Position numbers and translations under genes: made by a program
Assembly (NCBI RefSeq): GCF_014642675.1
Contig: NZ_BMIS01000013.1
Span: 1 to 64,000 of the forward strand
Direction of reading: 5' to 3'
DNA: 64,000 nucleotides
Origin: Nesterenkonia cremea
Lineage (GTDB): Bacteria > Actinomycetota > Actinomycetes > Actinomycetales > Micrococcaceae
Notes under the pieces: model-generated
Told to the model about the DNA's origin: nothing
Database searches by the model: none
What the model saw: only the letters and a program-made list of their open reading frames with translations
In this document: positions 56,311 to 64,000 of the stretch, piece by piece
Position numbering within the stretch: position 1 is the first letter of the stretch
Layout of the letters: each line of letters opens with the position of its first letter

Positions 56311-57335
56311 CCACCAGACAGAAGCTCATCCCCGCTGCGGCCGCTGCGGCCCTGCTCCTCTCCGCCTGCGGCGGAGACTCAGGCGCCGGGGCCGGCCAGG
56401 GAACCGGCGACCACAGCCCCGAGGTCGAGGAGCTGATCGCCGAAGCCCAGGAAGGCGACCCTGTGGTCTTCTACAGCATGATCGACGAATCGGCGCTGCG
56501 GACCATCACCGAAGAGTTCACCGAGCTCTACGGCGTGGAGGTCCGCCCGGTGCGCCTGGTCACCAGCGATCTGCAGCAGCGCTACTCCACCGAGACCGAC
56601 GACGGCACCGCAGTCGCCGACATCATCCTGACCACCCACTCCCCCTTCTTCACCGAAGCCCTGGACAGCGGCTGGCTGGCCTCCATGGATGACGTGGAGA
56701 TCCCCACAGTGGATGAGGAGCTGCCCGAAGAGTACTGGGCCGACGACGGCGAGATCCCGATCGCCTCCCTGGTGCCCACCACTGCTGTGGTCAACACCGA
56801 TGAGCTCTCCGGAGGCTTGGAGACCTGGGAAGACTACGCGGATCCGCAGCATACCGGCAGCCTGCTGCTGGCCGAACCTGACTCCTCACCCGCCAACGCC
56901 GCCTTCTGGAGCCTCATGCGCGAGGAGTACGGCGACGATTTCTTGGAGGCCATCGCGGCCAACGATCCCCGCTGGTCCGACAGCGCAGTCCCGGTCACCC
57001 AGGCGGTGGCCGCCGGAGAGAGCGTACTGGGCCATCCGGGAGTCAGCGCTATCATCGACAACCTCACCGCCGAGGGCGCACCGATCGAGGAGGTGGAGCT
57101 CACTCCGACCACCGGACCTGAGGCCGGAATCGGGATCTCCGCCGATTCCCCGAACCAGGCCGGTGCGCTGCTGCTCGCCGCCTTCCTGCTCAGCGCCGAG
57201 GGGAATGAGCTGCTCAACGATGTCACCTCCGCCATCTCTCCCTATGACGAGGAGGCGGGGGAAGGCTTCACCCGCACCGAAGACATCTCCGATGTCGACA
57301 ATGACGAGATCCGCGACCTGTTGGGACTGAACTGA
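56307..57335 (+). CDS. ABC importer substrate-binding lipoprotein
   Basis: 342 residues. Lipoprotein signal with lipobox LLLSAC at residues about 17-22, then an extracellular type 1 (AfuA/FbpA-like) binding protein: PVVFYSMIDESALRTITEEF, TADIILTT-like ADIILTTHSPFF, and SPNQAGALLLAAFLLSAEGNELL. The adjacent tyrosine pair that binds iron in FbpA is not visible, so an organic ligand is more likely. Its stop shares a base with the first P450's ATG (TGATG). Confidence 0.9.
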   Translation: MTTRQKLIPAAAAAALLLSACGGDSGAGAGQGTGDHSPEVEELIAEAQEGDPVVFYSMIDESALRTITEEFTELYGVEVRPVRLVTSDLQQRYSTETDDGTAVADIILTTHSPFFTEALDSGWLASMDDVEIPTVDEELPEEYWADDGEIPIASLVPTTAVVNTDELSGGLETWEDYADPQHTGSLLLAEPDSSPANAAFWSLMREEYGDDFLEAIAANDPRWSDSAVPVTQAVAAGESVLGHPGVSAIIDNLTAEGAPIEEVELTPTTGPEAGIGISADSPNQAGALLLAAFLLSAEGNELLNDVTSAISPYDEEAGEGFTRTEDISDVDNDEIRDLLGLN

Positions 57336-58540
57336 TGGCTGATCTGACCGATGAACTCGAGGCACGCAGCAGGCACGACTTCGACCCGCAGGCGCCGGAG
57401 ACCTTCGACAGCGCCCACCGGGAGCTGGGAGAGGTCCGCTCCCGGTGCCCTGTGGCCCGTAGCCAGGAGTTCGGCGGGTTCTGGGCCATGCTGGGCTACC
57501 AGGAGCTGGTGGAGGTGATCACCGATATCGATCGGTTCACCACCACCAAGCAGAACGCCGTTCCGGCCTTCTCCTTCACCGGCGTCCGCCCGCCGCTGCA
57601 CCTGGATCCTCCGGAGCATATGGCCTACCGCCGGGTGATCAACAGATTCTTCACTCCCCCGAAGATGCGCGCCATGGAGCCCAAGGTCCGGCAGTGCTCC
57701 ACGGAGCTGCTGGAGCCGCTCATCGCTCGGGGCGACGCCGACGTCGCCGTGGAGTATGCGCAGAAGCTGCCGGCTCATGTCTTCGCCGAGTTCTTCAACC
57801 TGTCGGTGGAGACCAGCACGGAGATCAAGGCGGTCAGCGGTCGCTACGTGGATGCCATCCAGGTGCTCGACCATGACACGGTGAAGTCGCTGAGCGGTCG
57901 CCTCTATGAGATCGCCCAAGACATCATCGATGCCCGAGCAGACGGCAGCTACAGTCCCGAGGAGGACCTCACCGCGGCCCTGCTGGAGGCCGAATACGAA
58001 GGCGAACCTCTGCCGGCTCCCATGATCCTGGGCTGTGTGCGCCAGCTGATCGTCACCGGGATGGTGGCGCCCTCGGTGTTCATCGGCAATATGTTCGTCC
58101 ACCTCTCCCGGGACCCCGAGCTGCAGGAGCTGCTGCGCCGTGAGCCGGAGAGGATCCCGGCCGCCGTGGAGGAGTTCCTGCGGCTCTACAGCCCCTATCG
58201 AGGCATGGCGCGCACCGCCCGCGAGGATACCGAGGTGGGCGGACAGCCGATCCGTAAGGACGATCCGATCGCCCTGGTCTACACCGCAGCCAATCGTGAC
58301 CCCCGTGTCTTCGAGGACCCCGACAACTTCCGGCTGGACCGGCCCAACATCAGCGATCACATCAGCTTCGGACGCGGAACTCACAGCTGCCCAGGTGCCC
58401 CGCTGGCCCGCCTGATGATGCGGATCACCTTGGAGGAGGCGCTCTCGCGCTCCGAATTCGCACTGACCGGGAACCCCGGCATGGCCATGTGGGCCGAATG
58501 GGGCACGAACTCGGTTCCGTTGGAATTCATCGCCCTGTGA
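57335..58540 (+). CDS. cytochrome P450 with atypical I-helix (first of tandem pair)
   Basis: 401 residues. ExxR in VEEFLRLYSPYRG and heme loop ISFGRGTHSCPGAP with Cys352. The I-helix position that normally reads A/G-G-x-(D/E)-T-T here reads TGMVAPS (241-247), so both the acidic and the alcohol residue that deliver protons to bound oxygen are replaced. The translation start overlaps the binding-protein stop, so it belongs to the importer operon. No ferredoxin is encoded nearby. It may oxidise the imported compound, perhaps by a substrate-assisted or peroxide-type mechanism. Confidence 0.93.
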   Translation: MADLTDELEARSRHDFDPQAPETFDSAHRELGEVRSRCPVARSQEFGGFWAMLGYQELVEVITDIDRFTTTKQNAVPAFSFTGVRPPLHLDPPEHMAYRRVINRFFTPPKMRAMEPKVRQCSTELLEPLIARGDADVAVEYAQKLPAHVFAEFFNLSVETSTEIKAVSGRYVDAIQVLDHDTVKSLSGRLYEIAQDIIDARADGSYSPEEDLTAALLEAEYEGEPLPAPMILGCVRQLIVTGMVAPSVFIGNMFVHLSRDPELQELLRREPERIPAAVEEFLRLYSPYRGMARTAREDTEVGGQPIRKDDPIALVYTAANRDPRVFEDPDNFRLDRPNISDHISFGRGTHSCPGAPLARLMMRITLEEALSRSEFALTGNPGMAMWAEWGTNSVPLEFIAL

Positions 58541-58559
58541 GTCCGAGGAGGAAGCACCG

Positions 58560-59765
58560 ATGACCCGCAGCATCCCCGCGGACTTCTCCCTGCAGGGAGA
58601 CGACCATCCCGACGCCGTCCACGCTGTCTATGACCGGCTACGGGAACAGTGCCCCGTGGCCTATACCGAGGACATCGGCGGCTATTGGACCTTCACCCGG
58701 TATGAGGACATCCGAGAGGCGGCAGGCGACGCCGACACCTTCATCTCCTCGGTCAGGGCTGTGGTCCCCAGCGATCCCCGGGGGATCCGTCGGCCGCCGT
58801 TGAACTTCGACGCACCCCGGCACACTCCGTTCCGGCGGGCTCTGACCCGGACCCTCTCGGCCCGCCGGACCCAGGAGCTGGTCGGCCTGCTCTCCCCGGT
58901 GGCCGAGGATCTCTTCTCCGAATTCGCACGAGGCGGCGGCGGGGACATCTCGCGCAGCTTCGGGACGATGCTGCCTGCCCGGGCCGCCTGCCTGTGGTTG
59001 GGCTTGGAGGAGGAGCGCGGCGCTTGGCTGGCCCAGACCGCCACCGAATGGGTGGATGCCTGGCGGCGGCAGGACGGCGAGGAGGTCACCCGACACAGCG
59101 AGAGGATGTACGAGGTGGCCTGGTGGCTGCTGCGGGACCGCCGGGAGAACCCACGTGATCCGCGGCGGGACCCAGCCTCCTCCCTGCTCACCGAGCACGG
59201 TGAGGACGGGCCCCTGGCCGATGAGCTGATCGTCGGTGCCCTCCGGCAGTCCCTGGTGGTGGGGATGGTGGCCCCGCCCATCCTGATCGGCTCCATGGCC
59301 GCCCACCTGGCGGAGCACCCCGAGCTCGCAGAGATCCTGATGGCGGAGCCTGACCGCAGGGAGGCGGCAGTTGAGGAGTTCATCCGGCTCTTCGCCCCCT
59401 ACCGAGGCTTCGCCCGGACCGTCAGCTGCCCGGTCAGTCTGCACGGCCGCAGGATCGAACCCGAGGAGCCGGTGACCATGTCCTATGCCGCGGCGAACCG
59501 TGACCCACGGGTCTTCCCCGATCCCCACCGCTTTGACCTCGACCGCCCCAATGCCGCCGATCATCTGGGCTTCGGCCGCGGCCGCCACCAATGTGTGGGC
59601 ATGCATCTGGCCCGCGGGATCATCAGACTCTCCTTGGACGTCATCCTGGACTCCGGGTTCCGACTCCACCTGGTCGAGCAGCCGCGTCCCACACGCATGC
59701 CGGAGCTCGGATTCCAAGAGGTTCATCTGCGTCTGGAACCGATCTCTTCTGAGGATCCCACCTGA
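58560..59765 (+). CDS. cytochrome P450 with atypical I-helix (second of tandem pair)
   Basis: 401 residues, the same length as the preceding P450 and clearly related. ExxR in VEEFIRLFAPYRG; heme loop LGFGRGRHQCVGMH with Cys345. The I-helix again lacks the acid-alcohol pair: VVGMVAPP (G235-P240). Starts 20 bases after the first with a GAGGAGGAAG site. Tandem copies suggest two steps on one substrate, or a heteromeric pair. Confidence 0.93.
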   Translation: MTRSIPADFSLQGDDHPDAVHAVYDRLREQCPVAYTEDIGGYWTFTRYEDIREAAGDADTFISSVRAVVPSDPRGIRRPPLNFDAPRHTPFRRALTRTLSARRTQELVGLLSPVAEDLFSEFARGGGGDISRSFGTMLPARAACLWLGLEEERGAWLAQTATEWVDAWRRQDGEEVTRHSERMYEVAWWLLRDRRENPRDPRRDPASSLLTEHGEDGPLADELIVGALRQSLVVGMVAPPILIGSMAAHLAEHPELAEILMAEPDRREAAVEEFIRLFAPYRGFARTVSCPVSLHGRRIEPEEPVTMSYAAANRDPRVFPDPHRFDLDRPNAADHLGFGRGRHQCVGMHLARGIIRLSLDVILDSGFRLHLVEQPRPTRMPELGFQEVHLRLEPISSEDPT

Positions 59766-59792
59766 TCCGGCTCATGAGGCAGAATTGCTGGC

Positions 59793-61178
59793 ATGCGTGA
59801 TTCTGTCCGTACGCTCGGCGTGGCCGGCGTCGCCGTCCTTCTGCTGACCTCGTGTGCGCCCGGTGACCAGGGCCAGCCGCCCGAAGAGCAGCCCACTGTG
59901 ATGAACGGGGCCGGCCAAACAGAGGAGGACGCAGAGTTCCCTGAATCCGCGTCCGGTCAGGTCGCCGGCGACATTCTGGAGATCCTCAACTCGGGGGAAG
60001 ACACCGCTGAGCGGGATTGGGAGGACCGGCTCTCCGAATCCTCTGCCGAGCTGCTCTCCGCCGCGGAGCTCGCTGATGTTCTCAACACGCAGATCCGCCC
60101 GGCGGGCCCGTGGACCACGGTGGAGCACGAGGATTTCGACGATGCTTCGATCAGCACCTTGCAGTCCCCGCAGGGCCAGGAGCTGGAGATGCATCTCGCT
60201 TTGGACGAGGACGGACTGATCGAGACGCTGTTCTTCGCCGAGCCGCGGGAACCTGTGGAACCCGCTGAGGGCTTCGAAGAGGTGGATGAGCGGCTCACCG
60301 AGCTCCCTGGAGAGGTCCATGCCGTCGTGGTCGAGGACGGGGAGACCCTCGTGGAGGTCTACGACGGCGAACCCGCGCCCCTGGCCTCCGTGGCCAAGCT
60401 CTACGTGGCCCTTGCTCTGGCGGATGCGGTGAAAGCCGGCGAGGTCAGCTGGGACGACACTCTGGAGGTCACCGAGGATCTGCGCAGCCTCCCCTCCGGC
60501 ACGCTTCAGGATCAGCCCGCCGGCTATGAGACCACTGTCTTCGACGTGGCACAGCGGATGATCCAGATCAGCGACAACACCGGAACCGACATGCTCATCG
60601 ACCTGCTCGGCCGTGATGCCGTGGAACAGGCCGTGGCGGACTCCGGCCACCACAATCCCGCGCTGATGGACCCCTTCCCCACCACCCGCGAGATGTTCCA
60701 GCTGCGGTGGGGCTTCCCAGAGCTCGGGGAGGACTGGAAGGAAGGCGACGCCGAGGCCCGCAGCGAGATCCTCGAGGAGATCGGTGAGGAGGACCTGGAG
60801 ATCACCGACGACGACGTCGAGGCCGATGACGTGGACTTCGACATCGACTGGTATGCCACCCCGGATGATCTGATCAGCCTCTATGAGCAGCTCTTCGAGG
60901 CCATGGAGGAGCATGAGGAGCTCGAGGCGGTCCTGGCCAGCAACCCCGGCCTGACCTTCGGCGAGTTCTCCCCCGAGGACCTCTGGTGGGACACTCTGGC
61001 CTTCAAAGGAGGCAGCCTCCCCGGAGTGCTCAACGGCGCCTGGCAGGCCGAGAGCGAAGACGGCACCGTCCGCACCGTCATCCTGCTGACCCAGCACGAG
61101 GATGCCGAGGAGCTCGCCGAGCAGGCCGAGGAGATCTTCTCGCTGGCCGAGGACGCCCTCACCCTCGAATCCCCCTGA
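59793..61178 (+). CDS. class A beta-lactamase-like serine hydrolase lipoprotein
   Basis: 461 residues. Lipobox LLLTSC at about residues 16-21. An N-terminal 130-residue region precedes the transpeptidase-like fold: SVAK (SxxK) in APLASVAKLYVALAL, SDN in MIQISDNTGTDMLIDLL, and KGG in LAFKGGSLPGVLNGAW. The three catalytic motifs are all there. An Asp/Glu-rich insertion (about residues 325-350) carries EEDLEITDDDVEADDVDFDID. Probably a cell-surface esterase, transpeptidase-regulating or beta-lactam-binding protein. Confidence 0.85.
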   Translation: MRDSVRTLGVAGVAVLLLTSCAPGDQGQPPEEQPTVMNGAGQTEEDAEFPESASGQVAGDILEILNSGEDTAERDWEDRLSESSAELLSAAELADVLNTQIRPAGPWTTVEHEDFDDASISTLQSPQGQELEMHLALDEDGLIETLFFAEPREPVEPAEGFEEVDERLTELPGEVHAVVVEDGETLVEVYDGEPAPLASVAKLYVALALADAVKAGEVSWDDTLEVTEDLRSLPSGTLQDQPAGYETTVFDVAQRMIQISDNTGTDMLIDLLGRDAVEQAVADSGHHNPALMDPFPTTREMFQLRWGFPELGEDWKEGDAEARSEILEEIGEEDLEITDDDVEADDVDFDIDWYATPDDLISLYEQLFEAMEEHEELEAVLASNPGLTFGEFSPEDLWWDTLAFKGGSLPGVLNGAWQAESEDGTVRTVILLTQHEDAEELAEQAEEIFSLAEDALTLESP

Positions 61179-61295
61179 GGCACCGCCCGAGCGGACACCC
61201 TCTCCCCTGGGGTGACCCTGAATCAACCCTGAACTCTCCCGGAATCATCCCTCCGGCCGATGTGCTCAGGCCCCTCCTCCGTAAGAATGAGTGGC

Positions 61296-62021
61296 ATGAC
61301 ATCATCAGCACCTGTTCTTGAGACAGAGAACCTGGTGAAGGTCTACGGCAAGGGAGCGTCACGCTTCGATGCCCTCAAAGGCCTCACCTTCGAAATAGCC
61401 CACGGCGAATCCGTCGCCATCGTCGGAAAGTCCGGCTCCGGCAAGTCCACCCTCATGCATCTGCTCGCCCTGCTGGACCAGCCCACCTCCGGTGTTGTTG
61501 CTCTGGAGGGCGATCCGATCACCGACCTGAAGCCCAAGCAGATCTCCGCCCTGCGCAACGACACCTTCGGCTTCATCTTCCAGCAGTTCTTCCTCAACCC
61601 CAATCAGACGGTTCTGGAGAACGTGACCCTGCCGCTGAAGATCGCAGGTGTCTCCAAGTCCGAGCGCAACCGCCGCGGCATGGAGGTCCTGGAGCAGCTG
61701 GAGATGGACTCCAAGGCAAAGAACAAGGCCACCGACCTCTCCGGCGGCCAGAAGCAGCGTGTGTGCATCGCCCGGGCCCTGATCAACAAGCCCTCGGCGC
61801 TCTTCGCCGATGAGCCCACCGGCAACTTGGACTCCAACACCTCCGAGATCGTCGAGGACATCCTCTTCGGCCTGCACCGCGACCACGGCATCACCCTGGT
61901 GGTCGTCACCCACGACGAGGACCTCGCCGCACGCTGCCAGCGCCGCCTGATCATGCAGGACGGCGAGATCGTCCGTGAGGAGCACGGTGTCCAGTCGACC
62001 GACCAGGGGGTCACCGCATGA
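61296..62021 (+). CDS. ABC transporter ATP-binding protein (MacB/LolD type)
   Basis: 241 residues. Walker A GKSGSGKSTLMHLLALLD, signature LSGGQKQRVCIARALI, Walker B ALFADEPTGNLDSN, and H-loop VVTHD. Belongs to the mechanotransmitting MacB/FtsE-like group. ATG 61296 was chosen; the frame extends to 61260. Overlaps the permease gene by four bases. Confidence 0.93.
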   Translation: MTSSAPVLETENLVKVYGKGASRFDALKGLTFEIAHGESVAIVGKSGSGKSTLMHLLALLDQPTSGVVALEGDPITDLKPKQISALRNDTFGFIFQQFFLNPNQTVLENVTLPLKIAGVSKSERNRRGMEVLEQLEMDSKAKNKATDLSGGQKQRVCIARALINKPSALFADEPTGNLDSNTSEIVEDILFGLHRDHGITLVVVTHDEDLAARCQRRLIMQDGEIVREEHGVQSTDQGVTA

Positions 62022-63328
62022 AATCCTTGGATGTCACACGCACTGCACTGGGCAACACCCTGCGGTCGAAGATGAGGACCTTCCTCACCGTCATCGCCAT
62101 CGTCATCGGTGCCTTCACCCTGGCGGTCACCTCCGGTCTGGCGGCCGGCGTGAACCAGACCATCGAGGACATGGTCGAGGGTTACGGCGGTCAGGACGAG
62201 CTCTATGTCATGACTGCCGACACCATGGGCCAGGGCGAGGACACCGGCCCCGGTCCCCAAGAGTATGACCCCGACGAGGCCGCCTCCCAGTCGGAGTTCG
62301 GCCAGTCCATGCTCAGCGATGACGACATCGAGACCATCGAGGGTCTCGACCACGTCACCCAGGTGGACCCGATCTTCTTCGTCTCCCCGGACTACCTGGA
62401 GACCCCCGACGGCGAGCAGTACATGCTCAACGACCTGGGCACCCCCGCCGATGCCCAGGCCATGGAGCTGGTGGCCGGCGAGACCCCGGAGCGCGAGGCC
62501 ATGGAGATCACCGTCCCCGAGTCCTGGCTGGCCGTCTTCGACGAGTCCACCGACGACGCCGAGCAGGCGGATCCGCAGACCGCCATCGGAGAGACCATCG
62601 AGGTGGGCATCTCCGATATGGCCTATGAACAGCACACCGTCGAGGCCGAGATCGTGGGTGTCTCCGCCCCGAACCTGGCCGGCATCGGCGGGGATCCCAT
62701 GCCCTCGCATGCGGTCAACGATGAGCTCTACGAGATCCAGAGCTCGGGCCTCGACGTGGACCAGCCCGACACCTACGTCCAGGCCGCGGCCACCATCGAG
62801 GACTTCTCCGCCAACGAGGACTCGGTGAAAGAGGCCCTCCAGGAGGAGGGGCTGGTCGGCATGAGCGTGGAAGACCTCATGGGCATGGTCCAGACCGTCA
62901 TCGACGCCATCGCCTGGGTCCTCTACGGCTTCGCCTTCATCGCCCTGCTGGCGGCATCCTTCGGCATCGTCAACACGCTGCTGATGTCCGTCCAGGAGCG
63001 CACCCGAGAGATCGGCCTGATGAAGGCGCTGGGCATGTCCAGCGGCCGCGTCTTCGGCCTGTTCTCCATGGAGGCGGTGATGATCGGCCTGCTCGGCTCG
63101 ATCATCGGCGTCGGAGGCGGTGTCCTCACCGGCGTGGTGGCCAACGCTCTGCTGACCGGAAGCGGCGGCCCACTGGGCGAGATCGGTGGGCTCTCCCTCT
63201 ATGCGGTCAGCCCCACGGCCATCCTGAGCATCACCGCGCTCATCATGGCCATCGCGTTCCTGGCCGGCACCCTTCCTGCCGCCCGAGCCGCGAAGAAGGA
63301 TCCCATCGAGGCGCTGCGCCACGAGTGA
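62018..63328 (+). CDS. MacB/FtsX-type ABC transporter permease
   Basis: 436 residues. One membrane helix near the N-terminus (TFLTVIAIVIGAFTLAV), a large acidic extracytoplasmic domain of about 230 residues, then three helices with the FtsX core ERTREIGLMKALGMSSGRVFGLF. The extracytoplasmic part is strongly acidic. No MacA-type adaptor is near. Possibly exports peptides or lipids; the partner may be the preceding lipoprotein, but that is speculative. Confidence 0.92.
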   Translation: MKSLDVTRTALGNTLRSKMRTFLTVIAIVIGAFTLAVTSGLAAGVNQTIEDMVEGYGGQDELYVMTADTMGQGEDTGPGPQEYDPDEAASQSEFGQSMLSDDDIETIEGLDHVTQVDPIFFVSPDYLETPDGEQYMLNDLGTPADAQAMELVAGETPEREAMEITVPESWLAVFDESTDDAEQADPQTAIGETIEVGISDMAYEQHTVEAEIVGVSAPNLAGIGGDPMPSHAVNDELYEIQSSGLDVDQPDTYVQAAATIEDFSANEDSVKEALQEEGLVGMSVEDLMGMVQTVIDAIAWVLYGFAFIALLAASFGIVNTLLMSVQERTREIGLMKALGMSSGRVFGLFSMEAVMIGLLGSIIGVGGGVLTGVVANALLTGSGGPLGEIGGLSLYAVSPTAILSITALIMAIAFLAGTLPAARAAKKDPIEALRHE

Positions 63329-63344
63329 TCCGCACACTCCCTGT

Positions 63345-63373
63345 GCCGCCGAAGGGTCTGCCCCTTCGGCGGC
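63345..63373 (+). terminator. terminator after the MacB-type permease gene
   Basis: A 12-base perfect stem, 63345-63356 with 63362-63373, five-base loop. Begins 17 bases after the stop. Confidence 0.75.
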
Positions 63374-63437
63374 TCAGGCACGTACTATGCAGAGACTAGG
63401 ACCTGTCACCTCGTCCCAGGAGAAACGGAGAGAGATC

Positions 63438-64000
63438 ATGACGAACTCGCCCTACGGAGCACCGGACCCCAACAACCCCGGACAGCAGCCGCCCAACTGG
63501 GGAGCCCAGGCGCCCCAGGCCGGCGGCTCCAAGTTCGGAACCAACCCCTATGACCCGGCCACGGCAGGGGCCACGATGCCCAAGCCGGCCAAGCAGGCCC
63601 TGCTGGAGAAGCTGACGCTGATCTCCATGGCCCTGTCCCTGGTCTCCACTCTGGCTTACAGCGCCGTCATGGCCGGCGATGACTTTGCCGACTTCATGCG
63701 AGACAGCTACGCCGAGGCGGGCCTGCCCGCCGAGGACGTCGAGTCCATGGTCGACATGATGAGTGGAGCAGCCATCGGTGGTGCCGTCTTCGGTGTGGTC
63801 ATCACGGTGGGCCTCTACCTGCTGGTCTACTTCCCGCTGACCAAGGGCAAGTCCTGGGCCCGCGTACTGGGCCTGGTGTTCGCGTTCATAGGCGTGGCCG
63901 GCGCGCTTCTGTCGTTGGTCTCCAGCGGCGCATTCATGTTCGGCAGCGCCGTCGGAATCCTCGGCGCCGTCGCCTACCTGGCCTACGCCGTGGTCACCGT
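63438..64000 (+). CDS. membrane protein with Pro/Gly/Asn-rich N-terminus, cut by window edge
   Basis: Open from ATG 63438 (GGAGAG upstream) to the end, 187 codons visible. About 55 residues rich in Pro, Gly, Asn and Gln precede a membrane helix (LTLISMALSLVSTLAYSAVM), an acidic loop, and two or more further helices. The arrangement matches many unnamed actinobacterial DUF-type membrane proteins. Function unknown; the C-terminus is missing. Confidence 0.75.
   Translation, partial: MTNSPYGAPDPNNPGQQPPNWGAQAPQAGGSKFGTNPYDPATAGATMPKPAKQALLEKLTLISMALSLVSTLAYSAVMAGDDFADFMRDSYAEAGLPAEDVESMVDMMSGAAIGGAVFGVVITVGLYLLVYFPLTKGKSWARVLGLVFAFIGVAGALLSLVSSGAFMFGSAVGILGAVAYLAYAVVT

Overview
The window looks like chromosome of a high-G+C actinobacterium, probably Micrococcales. 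The acid-rich proteins (lipoproteins full of Asp/Glu, very acidic linkers) would fit a halotolerant member of the Micrococcaceae such as Nesterenkonia; that placement is inference from style, not from a marker gene. G+C judged by eye is about two-thirds in the core and about 50-60 % in the first 15 kb.

Region 1 (1 to about 15.5 kb) is an accessory island of lower G+C. It starts with an unrecognised helix-turn-helix protein and a divergent CGNR-regulator/LysE-exporter pair. A nest of insertion sequences follows: an IS3 element broken by an IS110 element, an intact IS30 sitting between the IS3 and IS110 remnants, and an IS5-type element with a TA target duplication at the IS3 stop codon. Next comes the most interesting object in the window, a ten-gene minus-strand operon (14951 down to 6795). 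In order of transcription it encodes an EctA-like diaminobutyrate acetyltransferase, a PLP (alanine-racemase fold) decarboxylase, a holo-ACP synthase, a hotdog protein resembling 3-aminobutyryl/beta-alanyl-CoA ammonia-lyase, an adenylate-forming ligase, an acyl carrier protein, an EctB-like diaminobutyrate aminotransferase, a P450, a [3Fe-4S]-type ferredoxin and a ferredoxin reductase. There is no EctC, so this is not an ectoine operon. It reads as a small-molecule pathway that makes diaminobutyrate and processes a carrier-bound amino acid. I do not recognise it as a described system.

Region 2 (15.6-50 kb) is ordinary chromosome: a DrrAB-type ABC exporter, a Tat-exported amidohydrolase, an SDR and an acyl-CoA dehydrogenase, ppc, dnaG, a YbaK-type deacylase, a rhodanese preceded by a duplicated start region, dgt, dusB, eno, mazG, add, a DedA protein, a pyrimidine salvage pair (deoA, cdd), an M20 amidohydrolase, mannose-1-phosphate guanylyltransferase, sdhCDAB, a frameshifted ATP-grasp gene, trpS, an exonuclease III gene and an MFS exporter.

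Region 3 (50-64 kb) holds an acidic lipoprotein, an LLM-class flavin monooxygenase, a PaaX-type repressor and, divergent from the repressor, a five-gene unit: ABC ATPase, double-length permease, binding lipoprotein and two tandem P450s. Both P450s lack the usual I-helix acid-alcohol pair. A class A beta-lactamase-like lipoprotein, a MacB-type ABC transporter and a membrane protein cut by the window edge complete it.
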